A DNA stretch of 63,825 nucleotides from Loigolactobacillus binensis (GTDB taxonomy: Bacteria; Bacillota; Bacilli; Lactobacillales; Lactobacillaceae), in assembly GCF_005405165.1 (NCBI RefSeq), contig NZ_BJDN01000016.1:1-63825 (forward strand). The letters are read 5' to 3'. The notes beneath the pieces were generated by a model. That model saw nothing but the letters and a program-made list of their open reading frames with translations. It was not told where the DNA came from and did not search any database. Below, one piece after another: positions 39,963 to 50,213 of this stretch. Numbering within the stretch: the stretch's first letter is position 1; every line of letters starts with the position of its first letter. Both the position numbers and the translations under genes were made by a program.

Positions 39963-40016
39963 GGGTCAACCAAGGTGTGCTCCCCGCCCGCTTACATTTA
40001 TCCTACCAATCACTAT

Positions 40017-40049
40017 TAATTATAGCACGGTAGTTATGGGGGCTGACAA
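40017..40049 (-). promoter_or_regulatory. Promoter for ppaC
   Basis: On the minus strand TATAAT (40019-40024) with TGC before it is a perfect extended -10, with TTGTCA 19 bases upstream. It implies a leader of about 128 nt before ppaC. Confidence 0.6.
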
Positions 40050-40063
40050 GCAATCTTGATAAA

Positions 40064-41026
40064 TTATTCACCTTTTGTAGTGGCCTTCAGGCGCGCAATA
40101 TAATCCTTAGCGTCAATATAGTCATCAAAGGCTTTTAAAAAGCTAGCAATTCGTGGAATTTGATCTTTATCTTGCCGGAAAACAAAGGCTAAGTCAAAAC
40201 GAATAGCAGGATCAAATGAAGCCACGTAGGAATCAATGTCAGCTTGATGGGCCTGAACAAAGGAATTTGGTAGTGCGGTATACGTTTGCGTTGAACGCGC
40301 AAAGCGTAAAATCTGGTTAGGCGTTGTAAAATGCGCCACAATGTTAGGCGTATCCGTCAGTTGATTTTTATAAGATTCATTGATCAAGGAATTCAAGTAA
40401 TAACGCTCTGGATAAGTGACCCAATTGTTATCAATGGTGTCCTTGTACTTGATCTTTTTCCGCTTAGCTAATTTTTCGTTATGATGCAAGAAAAGCAAGT
40501 CTTCGTTTAGAATGCGTTTAGACTTGTAAGGTTTCCAATTTTTAATACTATCGTCAGGTAGATACATGACGGCTAGATCAATTTGGTTAGTTTCTAAACG
40601 TTCCCAAATTTCTTTACGCGTCAACATATGGAAACTTAATTCAATTTCTGGGTTTTCTTTATAGTAATGGATCGCAAAATCTTCTAATACGCGATCTTCG
40701 ATTGAAGCCAATAAGCCAATTGAAATCTTACCCTGAGTGGCACTAGTGGTTTGCTGAATCTCATCAGTTGCCTGATTCAGTAACTCATAAATTTCGTGCG
40801 TAGTTTGTAACATGGTGCGGCCAGCATCAGACAAATGTAATTTTTTACCAACTGAATAAAATAACGGTGCCTCGACACTACGTTCCAGCTTCTTGATCTG
40901 CTGGGTCAAAGCAGGCTGAGTAATGCCAAGCAATTGCGCAGCCTGCGTATAATTCATCGTTTCAGCCAGTTGTAGAAAATAAGTTAGCGTTTTTGATGAG
41001 AAAATATTTTCTTGTTTGGTTTTCAA
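40064..41026 (-). CDS. LysR-family transcriptional regulator
   Basis: 320 residues. N-terminal HTH: LTYFLQLAETMNYTQAAQLLGITQPALTQQIKKLE (about 14-48), linker helix, then a periplasmic-binding-like effector domain (about 96-300, with GKISIGLLASIEDRVL at its start). TTG start with AGGAGG eight bases upstream. No adjacent divergent target gene; it lies between ppaC and pflA, so its regulon is unknown. A perfect dyad lies just upstream. Confidence 0.9.
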   Translation of the reverse strand: MKTKQENIFSSKTLTYFLQLAETMNYTQAAQLLGITQPALTQQIKKLERSVEAPLFYSVGKKLHLSDAGRTMLQTTHEIYELLNQATDEIQQTTSATQGKISIGLLASIEDRVLEDFAIHYYKENPEIELSFHMLTRKEIWERLETNQIDLAVMYLPDDSIKNWKPYKSKRILNEDLLFLHHNEKLAKRKKIKYKDTIDNNWVTYPERYYLNSLINESYKNQLTDTPNIVAHFTTPNQILRFARSTQTYTALPNSFVQAHQADIDSYVASFDPAIRFDLAFVFRQDKDQIPRIASFLKAFDDYIDAKDYIARLKATTKGE

Positions 41027-41040
41027 AATGTGGTCCTCCT

Positions 41041-41058
41041 TTAGTATGCTTATACTAA
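41041..41058 (-). promoter_or_regulatory. Dyad upstream of the lysR gene
   Basis: TTAGTAT (41041-41047) and ATACTAA (41052-41058), perfect 7-bp arms with a 4-base centre, 15 bases before the lysR start codon. Likely operator for autoregulation. Confidence 0.5.
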
Positions 41059-41197
41059 TAATAACCTAAAGCTTTAAAAAATAACAATTATTTTCTTGGA
41101 AACTTTTTCAGGCAAAATCTAACGTACTGCATTTCATTATACAATATTTTACACTTAAGAAAACGATTAAATGTTTAAATTTTTATCTAAAATAAAT

Positions 41198-41244
41198 AGC
41201 ATCTATTACCAGATCAATTTTATCAGTCTGCGGTAGTAGACGCT
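41198..41244 (-). terminator. Probable terminator of pflB-pflA
   Basis: Minus-strand AGCGTCTACTACC (from 41244) pairs with GGTAATAGATGCT (to 41198) using two G-U pairs, followed by ATTTATTTT. The tract is broken and the loop is long, so confidence is moderate. The rest of 41059-41197 is AT-rich with no gene seen. Confidence 0.45.
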
Positions 41245-41268
41245 ACTATTATAAACTATATTTCACGA

Positions 41269-42081
41269 TTATGCTTCAAGATAACCTGGATAGGCCTGGT
41301 AATTGGTATAAGCTGCACAGTTTAATAGCTTTTCGGCATTTTTGATACGTGTTGGCGTTGGTGGCCGAATTGCACCTAATGGATAATCAAGCCCTAATTC
41401 AGTATATTTAGTCACCCCCATTGTATGGTATGGAAGTACCTCTACTTTATCGACAATTGGAGCCAAAGTTTTTATATATTGGCCCAAGCGGATAAGATCA
41501 ACATCAAAATCCGTACGTTGCGGTACTAAAACGTGCCGGATCCAAATATGCTTATTGTGTGCTAACATATAAGCCAACATTGCAAAAATATTTTCGTTGT
41601 GCCGGCCCGTTAGCTGCTTATGTTTCCGTGAATTGATCTGTTTGATATCCACTAACGAAATATCGGTGTAACGCATCAATTCTTCAAATCTACTGAACCA
41701 AGGCTGTTGGCGAGTGAAAGGCTGGCCACAGGTATCTAGACAAGTTCGAATTCCACGGGTCTTAGCCTTTTTGAATAAATCAATTAAAAAGTCGATCTGT
41801 AATAAGGCTTCACCACCACTAACAGTAAGTCCCCCCTGCTGGCCCCAAAAGGCTTGGTATTGCACAGCATCGGTTAAAATCTGTTCAGCCGTTACCTCAG
41901 TCCCTACTCCCTGCTGCCAGGTATCTGGATTGTGACAAAACTGGCAACGCATTTGGCAACCCTGCAGAAAAAGCACATACCGGATACCTGGACCATCAAC
42001 GGAACCGAAAGTTTCAATTGAATGGACATAGCCAAGTGGTATTTGTTCAGTCCCCACCTGCTTTTGCTCAAAAATTTTCAT
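41269..42081 (-). CDS. pflA: Pyruvate formate-lyase activating enzyme
   Basis: 270 residues. Radical-SAM protein with GSVDGPGIRYVLFLQGCQ then the cluster motif CQMRCQFC (Cys-x3-Cys-x2-Cys), GGLTVSGGEALLQ and DTCGQPF. Uses SAM to place the glycyl radical on PflB. ATG follows CGGAGGACACTG. It lies 29 bases after pflB, one operon. Confidence 0.95.
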   Translation of the reverse strand: MKIFEQKQVGTEQIPLGYVHSIETFGSVDGPGIRYVLFLQGCQMRCQFCHNPDTWQQGVGTEVTAEQILTDAVQYQAFWGQQGGLTVSGGEALLQIDFLIDLFKKAKTRGIRTCLDTCGQPFTRQQPWFSRFEELMRYTDISLVDIKQINSRKHKQLTGRHNENIFAMLAYMLAHNKHIWIRHVLVPQRTDFDVDLIRLGQYIKTLAPIVDKVEVLPYHTMGVTKYTELGLDYPLGAIRPPTPTRIKNAEKLLNCAAYTNYQAYPGYLEA

Positions 42082-42110
42082 CAGTGTCCTCCGTTGCTAA
42101 TTCAGATTAG

Positions 42111-44372
42111 TTACATTGTTTCAAAGTAAGTTCGCGCGAGAACATCGTCTTGTTGCTCTTTAGTTAAATCAGCAAAATAAACGCAGTAACCAGAGACCCG
42201 TACTGTTAAGTTTGGATAATTTTCTGGGTGGGCCTGTGCAGCTGTTAAGGTATCACGGTTGAAGACATTGATGTTCAGATGCATGCCCTTGTTTTCCATG
42301 TAGCCATCCACCATATTGACTAAAGTTGTCTGTTGATCGGCGGCCGTATTACCCAATGTTTGCGGTGTGACACCAAAAGTATTTGAAATACCATCTGTTG
42401 CATACTTATAAGGAATTTTTGCCGTTGATAATAGTGATGCCAACGCGCCATTTTGTTCCGCACCATAAGCCGGATTGGCACCTGGTGAAAATGGTTTACC
42501 CGCTTGACGACCATTCGGCGTTGTTCCGGTGTTTTTTCCGTAAACAACATTAGAAGTGATCGTTAATACCGAGGTCGATAATTTAGCATGATGATATAAA
42601 TGATGGGTATTCATTTTATCGTATAATTTTTTGACTAACATTTTAGCAATATTATCCACCCGTTCATCGTTATTACCATAACGGGGGTAATCTTGGTCAG
42701 CCTGAAAATCAACAGCAATCCCATTTTCATCACGAATAACTTTCACGTGTCCATATTTAATGGCAGAAATAGAGTCGGCAGCGTGCGATAGCCCGGAGAT
42801 GCCGGTGGCAAAGGTATAATTCAGTTTAGAATCCTTTAGCGCTAATTCTTCAGCCTCATAATCATATTTATCATGCATGTAATGAATCACATTTAGGGCG
42901 TTTACATAAACGTCTGCAACCCAATCTAACTGGCGGTCGAACTTAGCCATAAATTCAGCGTAATCAATATATTCAGACCTGATCGGTTCAACTGGCGGAC
43001 CTACTTGCACCTTACTAAGTTCATCAAGGCCACCGTTGATCGCATAAAGCACGGTTTTAGCCATATTGGCCCGTGCACCAAAGAATTGAACACCATCAGC
43101 GATCGGTTGTGCTGAAACACAGCACGCAATACCATAATAATCGGTTCCCCATTGATAGCGCATTAAATTATCATTTTCATATTGGATCGTTGAGTTATCA
43201 ATGGAAACTTTAGCGGCATACTGTTTAAAGGCATCAGGCAAGCGCTTATCCCAGAGTAAAGTGATATTCGGTTCCGGTGCTGCACCCATATTTTCCAGCG
43301 TTTTTAGAACACGGAAGCTAGTTTTGCTAACGTGGTGGCGGCCATCCATACCCATACCGGCCATGGCAAGCGTTGCCCAAATAGGATCTCCTGAAAATAA
43401 GTCGTTGTAATCAGGTGTACGGATAAAACGAACCATTCGTAATTTCATTACAAACTGATCGATTAATTCTTGCGCCTGTATTTCTGTAAGTAAGCCCTGC
43501 TCTAAATCACGTTGAATATAAATATCTAGGAAAGCATCAATGCGGCCAACGGACATGGCGGCGCCGTTTTGTGTTTTAACGGCGGCCAAATAACCAAAGT
43601 ACACCCACTGAACGGCTTCTTGTGCGGTTTTAGCCGGGTGCGCAATATCATGACCGTAGCTTGCGGCCATGACTTTCATACCCTTTAACGCCCGTATTTG
43701 CTCGGCAATTTGTTCCCGCAATTTAAGGACCGCATCAGTCATTTCACCATTACCAACATTGCCGTGATCCTGAATTTTGGCCTCGATCAAGTGGTCGATT
43801 CCATACAAAGCGATCCGCGGTAAATCGGGAATGATACGCCCACGGCCATAAGCGTCAGGTAAACCCGTGATGATTTTATAATGACGTGCTTTTTTCATAT
43901 CTGGAGTATAGGCATCGAAGACGCCTTGATTATGAGTTTTACGCCATTCGGTAAATATTTGGCGCATTGTAGAGTCAGCAGGATAACCATAGGCTTCTAA
44001 GGCATCTTCGGCCATCCGAAGACCACCATACGGCATAAACGCCCGTTTTAAAGGCTGATCAGTTTGTAGACCGACGATTCGTTCCAAATCTTTTTCGATG
44101 TAACCGGGGCCATGAGAAGTTAAAGTTGCTGGAATATTATTATCGGCGGCCAAGACACCTCCAGCCGCACGTTCCTGCTGCTTTAAGGCCATTAATGTGT
44201 CATTCAAAGACGTTGTTGCGGTGGTTGGTCCAGCTAAGAAGCCTTCATCGCCATCATATTGGGTCAAATTTTCTTGGATAAAATCCCGGACATCAATCGA
44301 TTCTTGCCAATCGCCACCGTTAAATCCAGTCCAATAGTCGGTTTTGTGATCAGTTGCTTGGCGTTGTTTCAT
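42111..44372 (-). CDS. pflB: Formate acetyltransferase (pyruvate formate-lyase)
   Basis: 753 residues. Adjacent active-site cysteines C417-C418 in [14 protein letters not shown], and the glycyl-radical loop [14 protein letters not shown] with Gly728. Converts pyruvate and CoA to acetyl-CoA and formate under anaerobic conditions, giving extra ATP and formate for Fhs. The residue two after the radical Gly is Cys730, where E. coli has Ala. ATG preceded by AAGGAGG. Oxygen-sensitive, so regulated expression is expected; repeated upstream elements fit that. Confidence 0.96.
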   Translation of the reverse strand: MKQRQATDHKTDYWTGFNGGDWQESIDVRDFIQENLTQYDGDEGFLAGPTTATTSLNDTLMALKQQERAAGGVLAADNNIPATLTSHGPGYIEKDLERIVGLQTDQPLKRAFMPYGGLRMAEDALEAYGYPADSTMRQIFTEWRKTHNQGVFDAYTPDMKKARHYKIITGLPDAYGRGRIIPDLPRIALYGIDHLIEAKIQDHGNVGNGEMTDAVLKLREQIAEQIRALKGMKVMAASYGHDIAHPAKTAQEAVQWVYFGYLAAVKTQNGAAMSVGRIDAFLDIYIQRDLEQGLLTEIQAQELIDQFVMKLRMVRFIRTPDYNDLFSGDPIWATLAMAGMGMDGRHHVSKTSFRVLKTLENMGAAPEPNITLLWDKRLPDAFKQYAAKVSIDNSTIQYENDNLMRYQWGTDYYGIACCVSAQPIADGVQFFGARANMAKTVLYAINGGLDELSKVQVGPPVEPIRSEYIDYAEFMAKFDRQLDWVADVYVNALNVIHYMHDKYDYEAEELALKDSKLNYTFATGISGLSHAADSISAIKYGHVKVIRDENGIAVDFQADQDYPRYGNNDERVDNIAKMLVKKLYDKMNTHHLYHHAKLSTSVLTITSNVVYGKNTGTTPNGRQAGKPFSPGANPAYGAEQNGALASLLSTAKIPYKYATDGISNTFGVTPQTLGNTAADQQTTLVNMVDGYMENKGMHLNINVFNRDTLTAAQAHPENYPNLTVRVSGYCVYFADLTKEQQDDVLARTYFETM

Positions 44373-44402
44373 AGTTGAGCGCCTCCTTGAATGTCAAATG
44401 AT

Positions 44403-44623
44403 AATATAACAGTTAATTTAAATTAGTATAACATAAATACAAAGTCATGCAAGCCCTTTCTCTTGCGTTATTTTGGTGTTTTATGTGAACTTTTTATAAA
44501 CATTAGTGCAAATAGTGGGCCTAGTGATAACGATAGTTAAGCAGTGATGCGGACCCATATGGCCGTTTTAACTAGCAACTGTTATATTGATAAATATAAC
44601 AGTTAATTGCTATATTATAACAG
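44403..44623 (-). promoter_or_regulatory. Repeated 16-bp elements flanking the pflB promoter
   Basis: AATATAACAGTTAATT occurs identically at 44403-44418 and 44593-44608. AACTGTTATATT (44577-44588) is an inverted copy of its first 12 bases, so 44577-44604 is a perfect 12-bp-arm palindrome with a GATA centre. A partial copy (ATTATAACAG) is at 44614-44623. The downstream copy covers the expected start site of the promoter at 44425-44452. Confidence 0.65.
44425..44452 (-). promoter_or_regulatory. Promoter for pflB-pflA
   Basis: On the minus strand: TTGCAT (44447-44452), 16 bases, TATACT (44425-44430), with TG one base upstream (extended -10). Leader of about 45 nt to the pflB ATG. Confidence 0.7.
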
Positions 44624-44626
44624 AAC

Positions 44627-44666
44627 AAAAAGATCGCGACATAAATAGCATATGTCGCGATCTTTT
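44627..44666 (-). terminator. Terminator of parE-parC
   Basis: AAAAGATCGCGACATA and TATGTCGCGATCTTTT (44628-44643 and 44651-44666) form a 16-bp stem; T5 follows on the minus strand. Confidence 0.88.
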
Positions 44667-44771
44667 GTCGGTTTTTCAAACGCTATGGCCAAAATGGGTT
44701 CTTCCGTCGCTTGGCCTAAATCTGGCGCAGCGCTAAAAATTAAGCACATTATGGTATATCAGTAGAAAAGC

Positions 44772-47234
44772 CTAATTATTTTCTTGCGTAAAGTTAATTT
44801 CTGGGTAACCAGTAACTGGAATACCCACTTTTTCTGTATCTAATACAAAGGAACCATTAGAATAGCGGTCACTAAGTGGATGGGTCATGGGATTCAAGCT
44901 AATTTTTTGGCGTTGATCAGTCTGAATCAATAAGTTGGTTCCCGTGGTTAATGGACCGACCATAAATTGAATACGATGGGGGCTACGCTTCAACTCACGT
45001 AGAATCAGCATGCCACGCCGGGCACGGGTGGTTTCAGTTACTTCTTGAACATTCATCCGTTTTAGCGCGCCTCGTTGTGTCATAAGGGTCACTGCAGTAT
45101 TTCCGGTCTGTGAAACCAGTACCGCATTGGCGACATGATCCCCTGGCTTAAGTGCCATCGACTTAGTTCCAGCAGCCTTGGCCCCGATGACGGGTACTTC
45201 TGCTAATGCATAGCGTAAACCATAACCGGTATAACTAGCCAAGAAAACATCAGTCTGCGCAACTTCTGTTGGTTGCAGGTAAAAAACATTCGTCACAAAA
45301 GCAGTGTCGTTCTTTAGATGCATTGCTTGTGCTGCCCGTGATTTATAGGTTCGTCCAGGTAAGAAGTCAGCAAAGGTCGTTTGTTTAATGTAACCATCAC
45401 TGGTCGCTAAAACAAAGTGGCCACTTTGCTTTAGATCACTAAAGGCAAACGTTTGAATAATGGCTTCATCGGCAGCCAAACCGATCGTTTGCGAAATATG
45501 TTCGCCGGTATCTTTCCAGCGTGCATCACTTAACTCGTAAACAGGCCGGTAAATAAGGTGGCCTTTATTGGTAAACATAAACAAATGGTCTAAAGTACTT
45601 AGTTGTTGTTGGAATGTCAGAAAATCTTCTTCCTTCAAACCGTTGTCATCATCAGTTGATGAATTGTACGAACGTAGGCTGCTACGCTTTAAATAACCAT
45701 CATGACTAACCGCCACGATGACGGCCTCATCGGCCACCACAACCTTGGTATCAACTTTTAACGGTTCAATTTCCGCTTGGATCTCACTAAGGCGTTTAGT
45801 GCCATAATCACGTTCAATTTGCCGTAATTGCCCTTTTAACACGCGTGCCAGTTCCTTAGGCTCAGCAAGAATCTTTTGGAGCTTAGTGATCTGTGTAGCC
45901 AGATCGGCCTGTTCTTTTTGTAAAGCCGTAATATCAGTATTTGTGAGCCGATACAGTTGTAAGGAAACGATTGCTTCCGCTTGGGCCTCAGAAAATTGGA
46001 AGGCTTTAACCAAATTATCCTTCGCATTCTTTTTATTTTTACTTTGACGAATGACCTTGATCACTTGATCCAAAATCGATAATGCCTTGATCAAACCTAA
46101 AACAATATGCTGGCGTGCCTGTGCTTTATCCAGCTCAAAACGAGTGCGCCGCGTGATCACTTTTTCCTGATGTTCTAAATATGCGGTCAACAGTTGTTTT
46201 AGACCCAATTGATCAGGTCGTTGATGATTGATCGCCACCATATTGAAATTATAGGTAACTTGTAAATCAGTATTTTTTAAAAGATAGGTTAAAATGCCTT
46301 GGGCGTTGGCCCCTTTTTTAAGTTCAACCACGATTGCTAGACCGCGTCGATCTGATTCATCACGTACTTCAGCGATGCCATCGACTTTTTTCATAATTCG
46401 TAGTTCATCGATTTTTTTAACTAATAAGGCCTTATTGACTTCGTAAGGAAGCTCACTAATGGCGATCTGCTCGCGGCCACCGCGTAAAGTAACCATTTCA
46501 GTCCGTGAGCGCACAACGATTCGTCCGCGGCCAGTTTCATAGGCCTGTTTAATTCCATCGAGGCCTTGAATAATACCCCCAGTTGGAAAGTCTGGGCCTT
46601 TTACAAAAGTCATTAACTTAGCAAGATCAGCAGCTGGATGATCCAATAAATAAATTAAGGCTTGAATCACTTCGCTTAAATTGTGGGGCGGAATTTCCGT
46701 GGCGTAACCGGCGGAGATCCCTGTTGCGCCATTGACGAGTAAATTAGGAAAACGGGCTGGTAAAACGGTTGGCTCGTCTTCGGTATCATCAAAGTTAGGA
46801 ACAAAATCGACAGTTTGTTTGTCAATATCTTGTAGCATTTCGCCAGCAATCTTACTCAATCGCGCTTCAGTATAGCGCATCGCAGCAGGCGGATCGCCAT
46901 CCATTGAACCATTATTACCGTGCATGTCGATCAATGGCGCCCGCAGTTTCCAATCCTGACTTAAACGAACCATGGCTTCGTAAATACTGGAGTCACCATG
47001 GGGATGAAAATTACCCATAACGTTCCCCACTGATTTGGCTGACTTACGAAAGCCCTTATCATAGGTATTGCCATCACGATTCATGGCGTATAGAATACGC
47101 CGTTGAACTGGTTTTAAACCATCACGAATATCGGGTAAGGCCCGTTCTTGAATAATGTATTTTGAATAGCGACCGAAACGATCGCCCATAACCTCTTCTA
47201 AAGTTAATTCTTGAATATTCTGTTGATCACTCAT
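44772..47234 (-). CDS. parC: DNA topoisomerase IV subunit A
   Basis: 820 residues. N-terminal [20 protein letters not shown], quinolone region [13 protein letters not shown] (about 77-89), catalytic Tyr121 in [11 protein letters not shown], then a coiled-coil and a six-bladed C-terminal beta-pinwheel (about 490-800). Ser and Glu in the quinolone region are the susceptible-type residues. The length and absence of a GyrA box fit ParC better than GyrA; pairing with parE upstream supports it. Decatenates daughter chromosomes. Confidence 0.94.
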   Translation of the reverse strand: MSDQQNIQELTLEEVMGDRFGRYSKYIIQERALPDIRDGLKPVQRRILYAMNRDGNTYDKGFRKSAKSVGNVMGNFHPHGDSSIYEAMVRLSQDWKLRAPLIDMHGNNGSMDGDPPAAMRYTEARLSKIAGEMLQDIDKQTVDFVPNFDDTEDEPTVLPARFPNLLVNGATGISAGYATEIPPHNLSEVIQALIYLLDHPAADLAKLMTFVKGPDFPTGGIIQGLDGIKQAYETGRGRIVVRSRTEMVTLRGGREQIAISELPYEVNKALLVKKIDELRIMKKVDGIAEVRDESDRRGLAIVVELKKGANAQGILTYLLKNTDLQVTYNFNMVAINHQRPDQLGLKQLLTAYLEHQEKVITRRTRFELDKAQARQHIVLGLIKALSILDQVIKVIRQSKNKKNAKDNLVKAFQFSEAQAEAIVSLQLYRLTNTDITALQKEQADLATQITKLQKILAEPKELARVLKGQLRQIERDYGTKRLSEIQAEIEPLKVDTKVVVADEAVIVAVSHDGYLKRSSLRSYNSSTDDDNGLKEEDFLTFQQQLSTLDHLFMFTNKGHLIYRPVYELSDARWKDTGEHISQTIGLAADEAIIQTFAFSDLKQSGHFVLATSDGYIKQTTFADFLPGRTYKSRAAQAMHLKNDTAFVTNVFYLQPTEVAQTDVFLASYTGYGLRYALAEVPVIGAKAAGTKSMALKPGDHVANAVLVSQTGNTAVTLMTQRGALKRMNVQEVTETTRARRGMLILRELKRSPHRIQFMVGPLTTGTNLLIQTDQRQKISLNPMTHPLSDRYSNGSFVLDTEKVGIPVTGYPEINFTQENN

Positions 47235-47242
47235 TTACTCAC

Positions 47243-49246
47243 TCACTTTGCAACTTGATCTGGGGCAGCAGGTTTTATATTACTGGCAGTGTGATTAGCA
47301 GTTTTGGTTTCCAAAATGCTGCCTTCTTCTGCCATTGAAAATTGGACGTGGCTTTCGATCCACTTCCGCCGGGGGGCAACTTTGTCACCCATTAAAACAG
47401 TAACTCGTCGCTCAGCTAAAGCGGCATCATCGATCCGAACTCGGATCAAGGTTCGCGACTCCGGATTCATTGTGGTTTCCCACAGTTGATCCGCATTCAT
47501 TTCACCGAGCCCTTTGTAACGTTGTAGGCTAGCACCTTTACCAAAGGTTTTCATTTCTGCGGCCAGTTCATCATCAGTCCATGCGTAGCGGATCTGGATA
47601 TTTTTACCGCTCCCTTTTTGTAAACGATAAAGCGGTGGTAAAGCAATGTAAACTTTGCCAGCTTCGATCAAAGGCTTCATATAACGATAAAAAAATGTCA
47701 GTAATAAAATTTGAATGTGGGCCCCATCAGTATCCGCATCAGTCATGATAATGATCTTATCGTAATTACTATCGGCAACTGAGAATTCTGGACCAACCCC
47801 AGCGCCAATGGTATAAATCATTGTACTAATTTCTTCGTTTTTTAAAATGTCGTCCATTTTAGCCTTCTGGGTATTGATAACTTTACCGCGCAGTGGCAAG
47901 ATCGCCTGAAATTTGCGATCGCGGCCCTGTTTTGCGGAGCCACCGGCCGAATCACCTTCAACCAAATAGAGTTCATTACGTTTGCTATTACGGGACTGGG
48001 CAGGGGTTAATTTGCCGGATAATAAGCGCTCGGTTTTTTTCTTACGTTTACCATTGCGGCTCTCATCACGTGCTTTACGGGCGGCTTGGCGCGCCTCCCG
48101 TGCCTTTAAGGCTTTCTTGACCATCATTTGGGCAAAATCGCCATTTTCTAGTAAATAGTAGGCCAATTGTTCGCCGATCACATTATCTACAGCAGCACGG
48201 GCCTGGGGGGTACCTAATTTACCTTTAGTTTGGCCCTCAAACTGTAGAATTTCTTCAGGTATGCGAATGGAAATTACCGCAGATAACCCTTCCCGGACAT
48301 CACTACCTTCAAGGTTTTTATCTTTTTCTTTTAATAGATTGACCTTACGGGCGTAATCATTAAAGGAACGTGTCAATGCGGTTTTCATACCAGCTTCATG
48401 GCTGCCGCCATCGTTAGTACGCACATTATTGACGAACGATAAAATATTTTCTGAATAACCATCATTGTATTGGCCGGCAAATTCAACTTGGATGCCATCC
48501 TTTTCGCCAGAAAAGAACATAATTGGGCCTAAAGTATCCTTATCTTCGTTTAAATAATCGACAAATTCTTGAATACCATTTTCATAGTGATAAATTTCTT
48601 GCCGACCTTCACCACGTTCGTCAGTAAAAATAAATTTAACGTCGCGCAGTAAAAAGGCCGATTCCCGAATCCGCTCGGCTAAAGTATTGTAATTAAATTC
48701 AACGGTGGTAAAAATAGTTGGATCAGGCTTGAAAGTGATTGTGGTCCCAGTTGCTTCCCGGGTTTTACCTAATTTTTTCAGGGTACCCACTGGCTGTCCG
48801 CCGTTACGGAATTCTTCCGCAAATTTTTTACCATCGCGGACTACCGTTGCGGTCATTGACTCAGATAAGGCGTTAACCACACTTGAACCAACCCCATGTA
48901 GCCCACCGGAAGTTTTATAACCGCCTTGACCAAATTTACCACCAGCGTGTAAAACGGTTAGAATAACCTCGATAGTCGGAATACCGGAAGCATGCATTCC
49001 CGTCGGCATACCCCGGCCAAAGTCACGAACGGTAACACTGTTATCGGCATGGATGGTAACATCGATTTCTTTACCATAACCGGCCAAAGCCTCATCAACA
49101 GCATTGTCAACAATTTCGTAAACGAGATGATGCAGTCCTTTACTGTCAGTTGAACCAATATACATACCAGGACGCTTACGAACGGCTTCTAGCCCTTGCA
49201 GGACTTGAATTGAAGCGTCGTTATAAGCCGTTTGGTTTTTTTTCAT
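47243..49246 (-). CDS. parE: DNA topoisomerase IV subunit B
   Basis: 667 residues. GHKL ATPase domain (EAVRKRPGMYIGST, EIVDNAVDEALAG, GLHGVGSSVVNALS), transducer, TOPRIM (YLVEGDSAGGSAKQGRDR, IMTDADTDGAHI). Provides ATP hydrolysis for ParC. ATG at 49246; a TTG directly before it (49249) is closer to AAGGAG and could also serve. Eight bases separate it from parC. Confidence 0.94.
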   Translation of the reverse strand: MKKNQTAYNDASIQVLQGLEAVRKRPGMYIGSTDSKGLHHLVYEIVDNAVDEALAGYGKEIDVTIHADNSVTVRDFGRGMPTGMHASGIPTIEVILTVLHAGGKFGQGGYKTSGGLHGVGSSVVNALSESMTATVVRDGKKFAEEFRNGGQPVGTLKKLGKTREATGTTITFKPDPTIFTTVEFNYNTLAERIRESAFLLRDVKFIFTDERGEGRQEIYHYENGIQEFVDYLNEDKDTLGPIMFFSGEKDGIQVEFAGQYNDGYSENILSFVNNVRTNDGGSHEAGMKTALTRSFNDYARKVNLLKEKDKNLEGSDVREGLSAVISIRIPEEILQFEGQTKGKLGTPQARAAVDNVIGEQLAYYLLENGDFAQMMVKKALKAREARQAARKARDESRNGKRKKKTERLLSGKLTPAQSRNSKRNELYLVEGDSAGGSAKQGRDRKFQAILPLRGKVINTQKAKMDDILKNEEISTMIYTIGAGVGPEFSVADSNYDKIIIMTDADTDGAHIQILLLTFFYRYMKPLIEAGKVYIALPPLYRLQKGSGKNIQIRYAWTDDELAAEMKTFGKGASLQRYKGLGEMNADQLWETTMNPESRTLIRVRIDDAALAERRVTVLMGDKVAPRRKWIESHVQFSMAEEGSILETKTANHTASNIKPAAPDQVAK

Positions 49247-49592
49247 CAAGCAAAAACTCCTTTTAAGAATTCATAAAATAATCAGGCCCTAACGCATTAA
49301 CTTCTCCGTTAGGGCGTTAAGTAGAAGATCGAATTAAACCTATTTTAGCAGTGATAGCTAGCATACCTAGTTTAATGATCGTTTGTGCAACTTAAATTGA
49401 AGCTAAATTAGTGCACAAGACACTATCTTACCTTATGCGAATCTATTTGAAAAGTCAAAGCAGAACAAACGTTCGCTAAGCCTATTTTACCACAAATTGG
49501 CTTAGTCTAGCTAGTCCCGCCAAAACATGCTAAAATACAGACTAGCATTAAACTTGCGGCATAATAATTTGCACTTATTTGGAGGCATTGAT
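49247..49592. other. 346-bp divergent region parE-plsY
   Basis: Next to parE, GCCCTAACG (49286-49294) and CGTTAGGGC (49307-49315) form a stem-loop in its leader. A minus-strand TTGCAC/TATGCT pair (TATGCT at 49360-49365, 19-bp spacing) may drive parE. On the plus side an extended -10 TGCTAAAAT (TAAAAT at 49531-49536) may drive plsY; GCTAGTC (49510-49516) and GACTAGC (49540-49546) flank it as an inverted pair. No further gene seen. Confidence 0.45.
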
Positions 49593-50213
49593 TTGAAACT
49601 TGTACTTATGCTATTGTGTGCCTATTTATTAGGTTCGATTCCTTCTGGCTTGTGGCTGGGTAAATGGCTTTATCACAAAGATATTCGTCAGTTAGGTAGC
49701 GGTAATATTGGCACTACCAATACGTTTCGAGTATTAGGTAAAAAAGCGGGCCTGATTGTTTTGTTCATGGACATGTTCAAAGGAACCTTAGCGGCAGCGC
49801 TGCCTTATTTATTTGGCAGTTTTGGCCATCCTTTCTACAATCCACTTTTGATCGGTTTAGCTGCAGTTGTTGGCCATAGCTTTTCGATTTTTGATCACTT
49901 TCATGGCGGTAAAGCCGTGGCTACCAGTGCCGGGATCGTTTTGGCGTACAACCCGTTGTTTTTCCTAGTCTGCTGGCTGGTTTTTGGCTGTATTGTCTAT
50001 TTCACGCGTATGGTCAGTGTTGCCAGTATGTTAGGAATGGTTATTATTTTTGGCCTATCCTTTTTCTGGCATGATCTACTGCTGAGTGGCGTTGCCTTTT
50101 TTTTAATGTGTTTTATTATTTATATGCACCGCGACAATTTTAAACGAATCAAAGCTGGTACCGAAAATAAAGTGCCTTTTGGTTATCACTATCATAGAAA
50201 TCGATCCAAATAA
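49593..50213 (+). CDS. plsY: Acyl-phosphate:glycerol-3-phosphate acyltransferase PlsY
   Basis: 206 residues from the TTG at 49593, which has GGAGG seven bases upstream and gives MKLVLMLLCAYLLGSIPSG; the open frame back to 49527 is not supported. Five membrane segments. Motifs SIPSG, GSGNIGTTNTFRVLG, and FDHFHGGKAVATS. Makes lysophosphatidate from acyl phosphate and G3P at the membrane. Divergent from parE, as in several Firmicutes. Confidence 0.94.
   Translation: MKLVLMLLCAYLLGSIPSGLWLGKWLYHKDIRQLGSGNIGTTNTFRVLGKKAGLIVLFMDMFKGTLAAALPYLFGSFGHPFYNPLLIGLAAVVGHSFSIFDHFHGGKAVATSAGIVLAYNPLFFLVCWLVFGCIVYFTRMVSVASMLGMVIIFGLSFFWHDLLLSGVAFFLMCFIIYMHRDNFKRIKAGTENKVPFGYHYHRNRSK

Larger units (their letters stand above)
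44373..44771. other. 399-bp intergenic region pflB-parC
   Basis: Holds, from the parC side: the parC terminator (44627-44666), the palindrome and repeat copies (44577-44623), a possible Rex-like site (44484-44502, TGTGAA and AAACA ends), the pflB promoter and one more repeat copy. The stretch 44667-44771 after parC contains nothing recognised. No ORF with a ribosome site was seen. Confidence 0.6.

Noticed and set aside
39885..40012. yybP-ykoY manganese riboswitch before ppaC
   Set aside because: A GGGGAG string is present, but the second conserved loop and overall fold are not recognisable.
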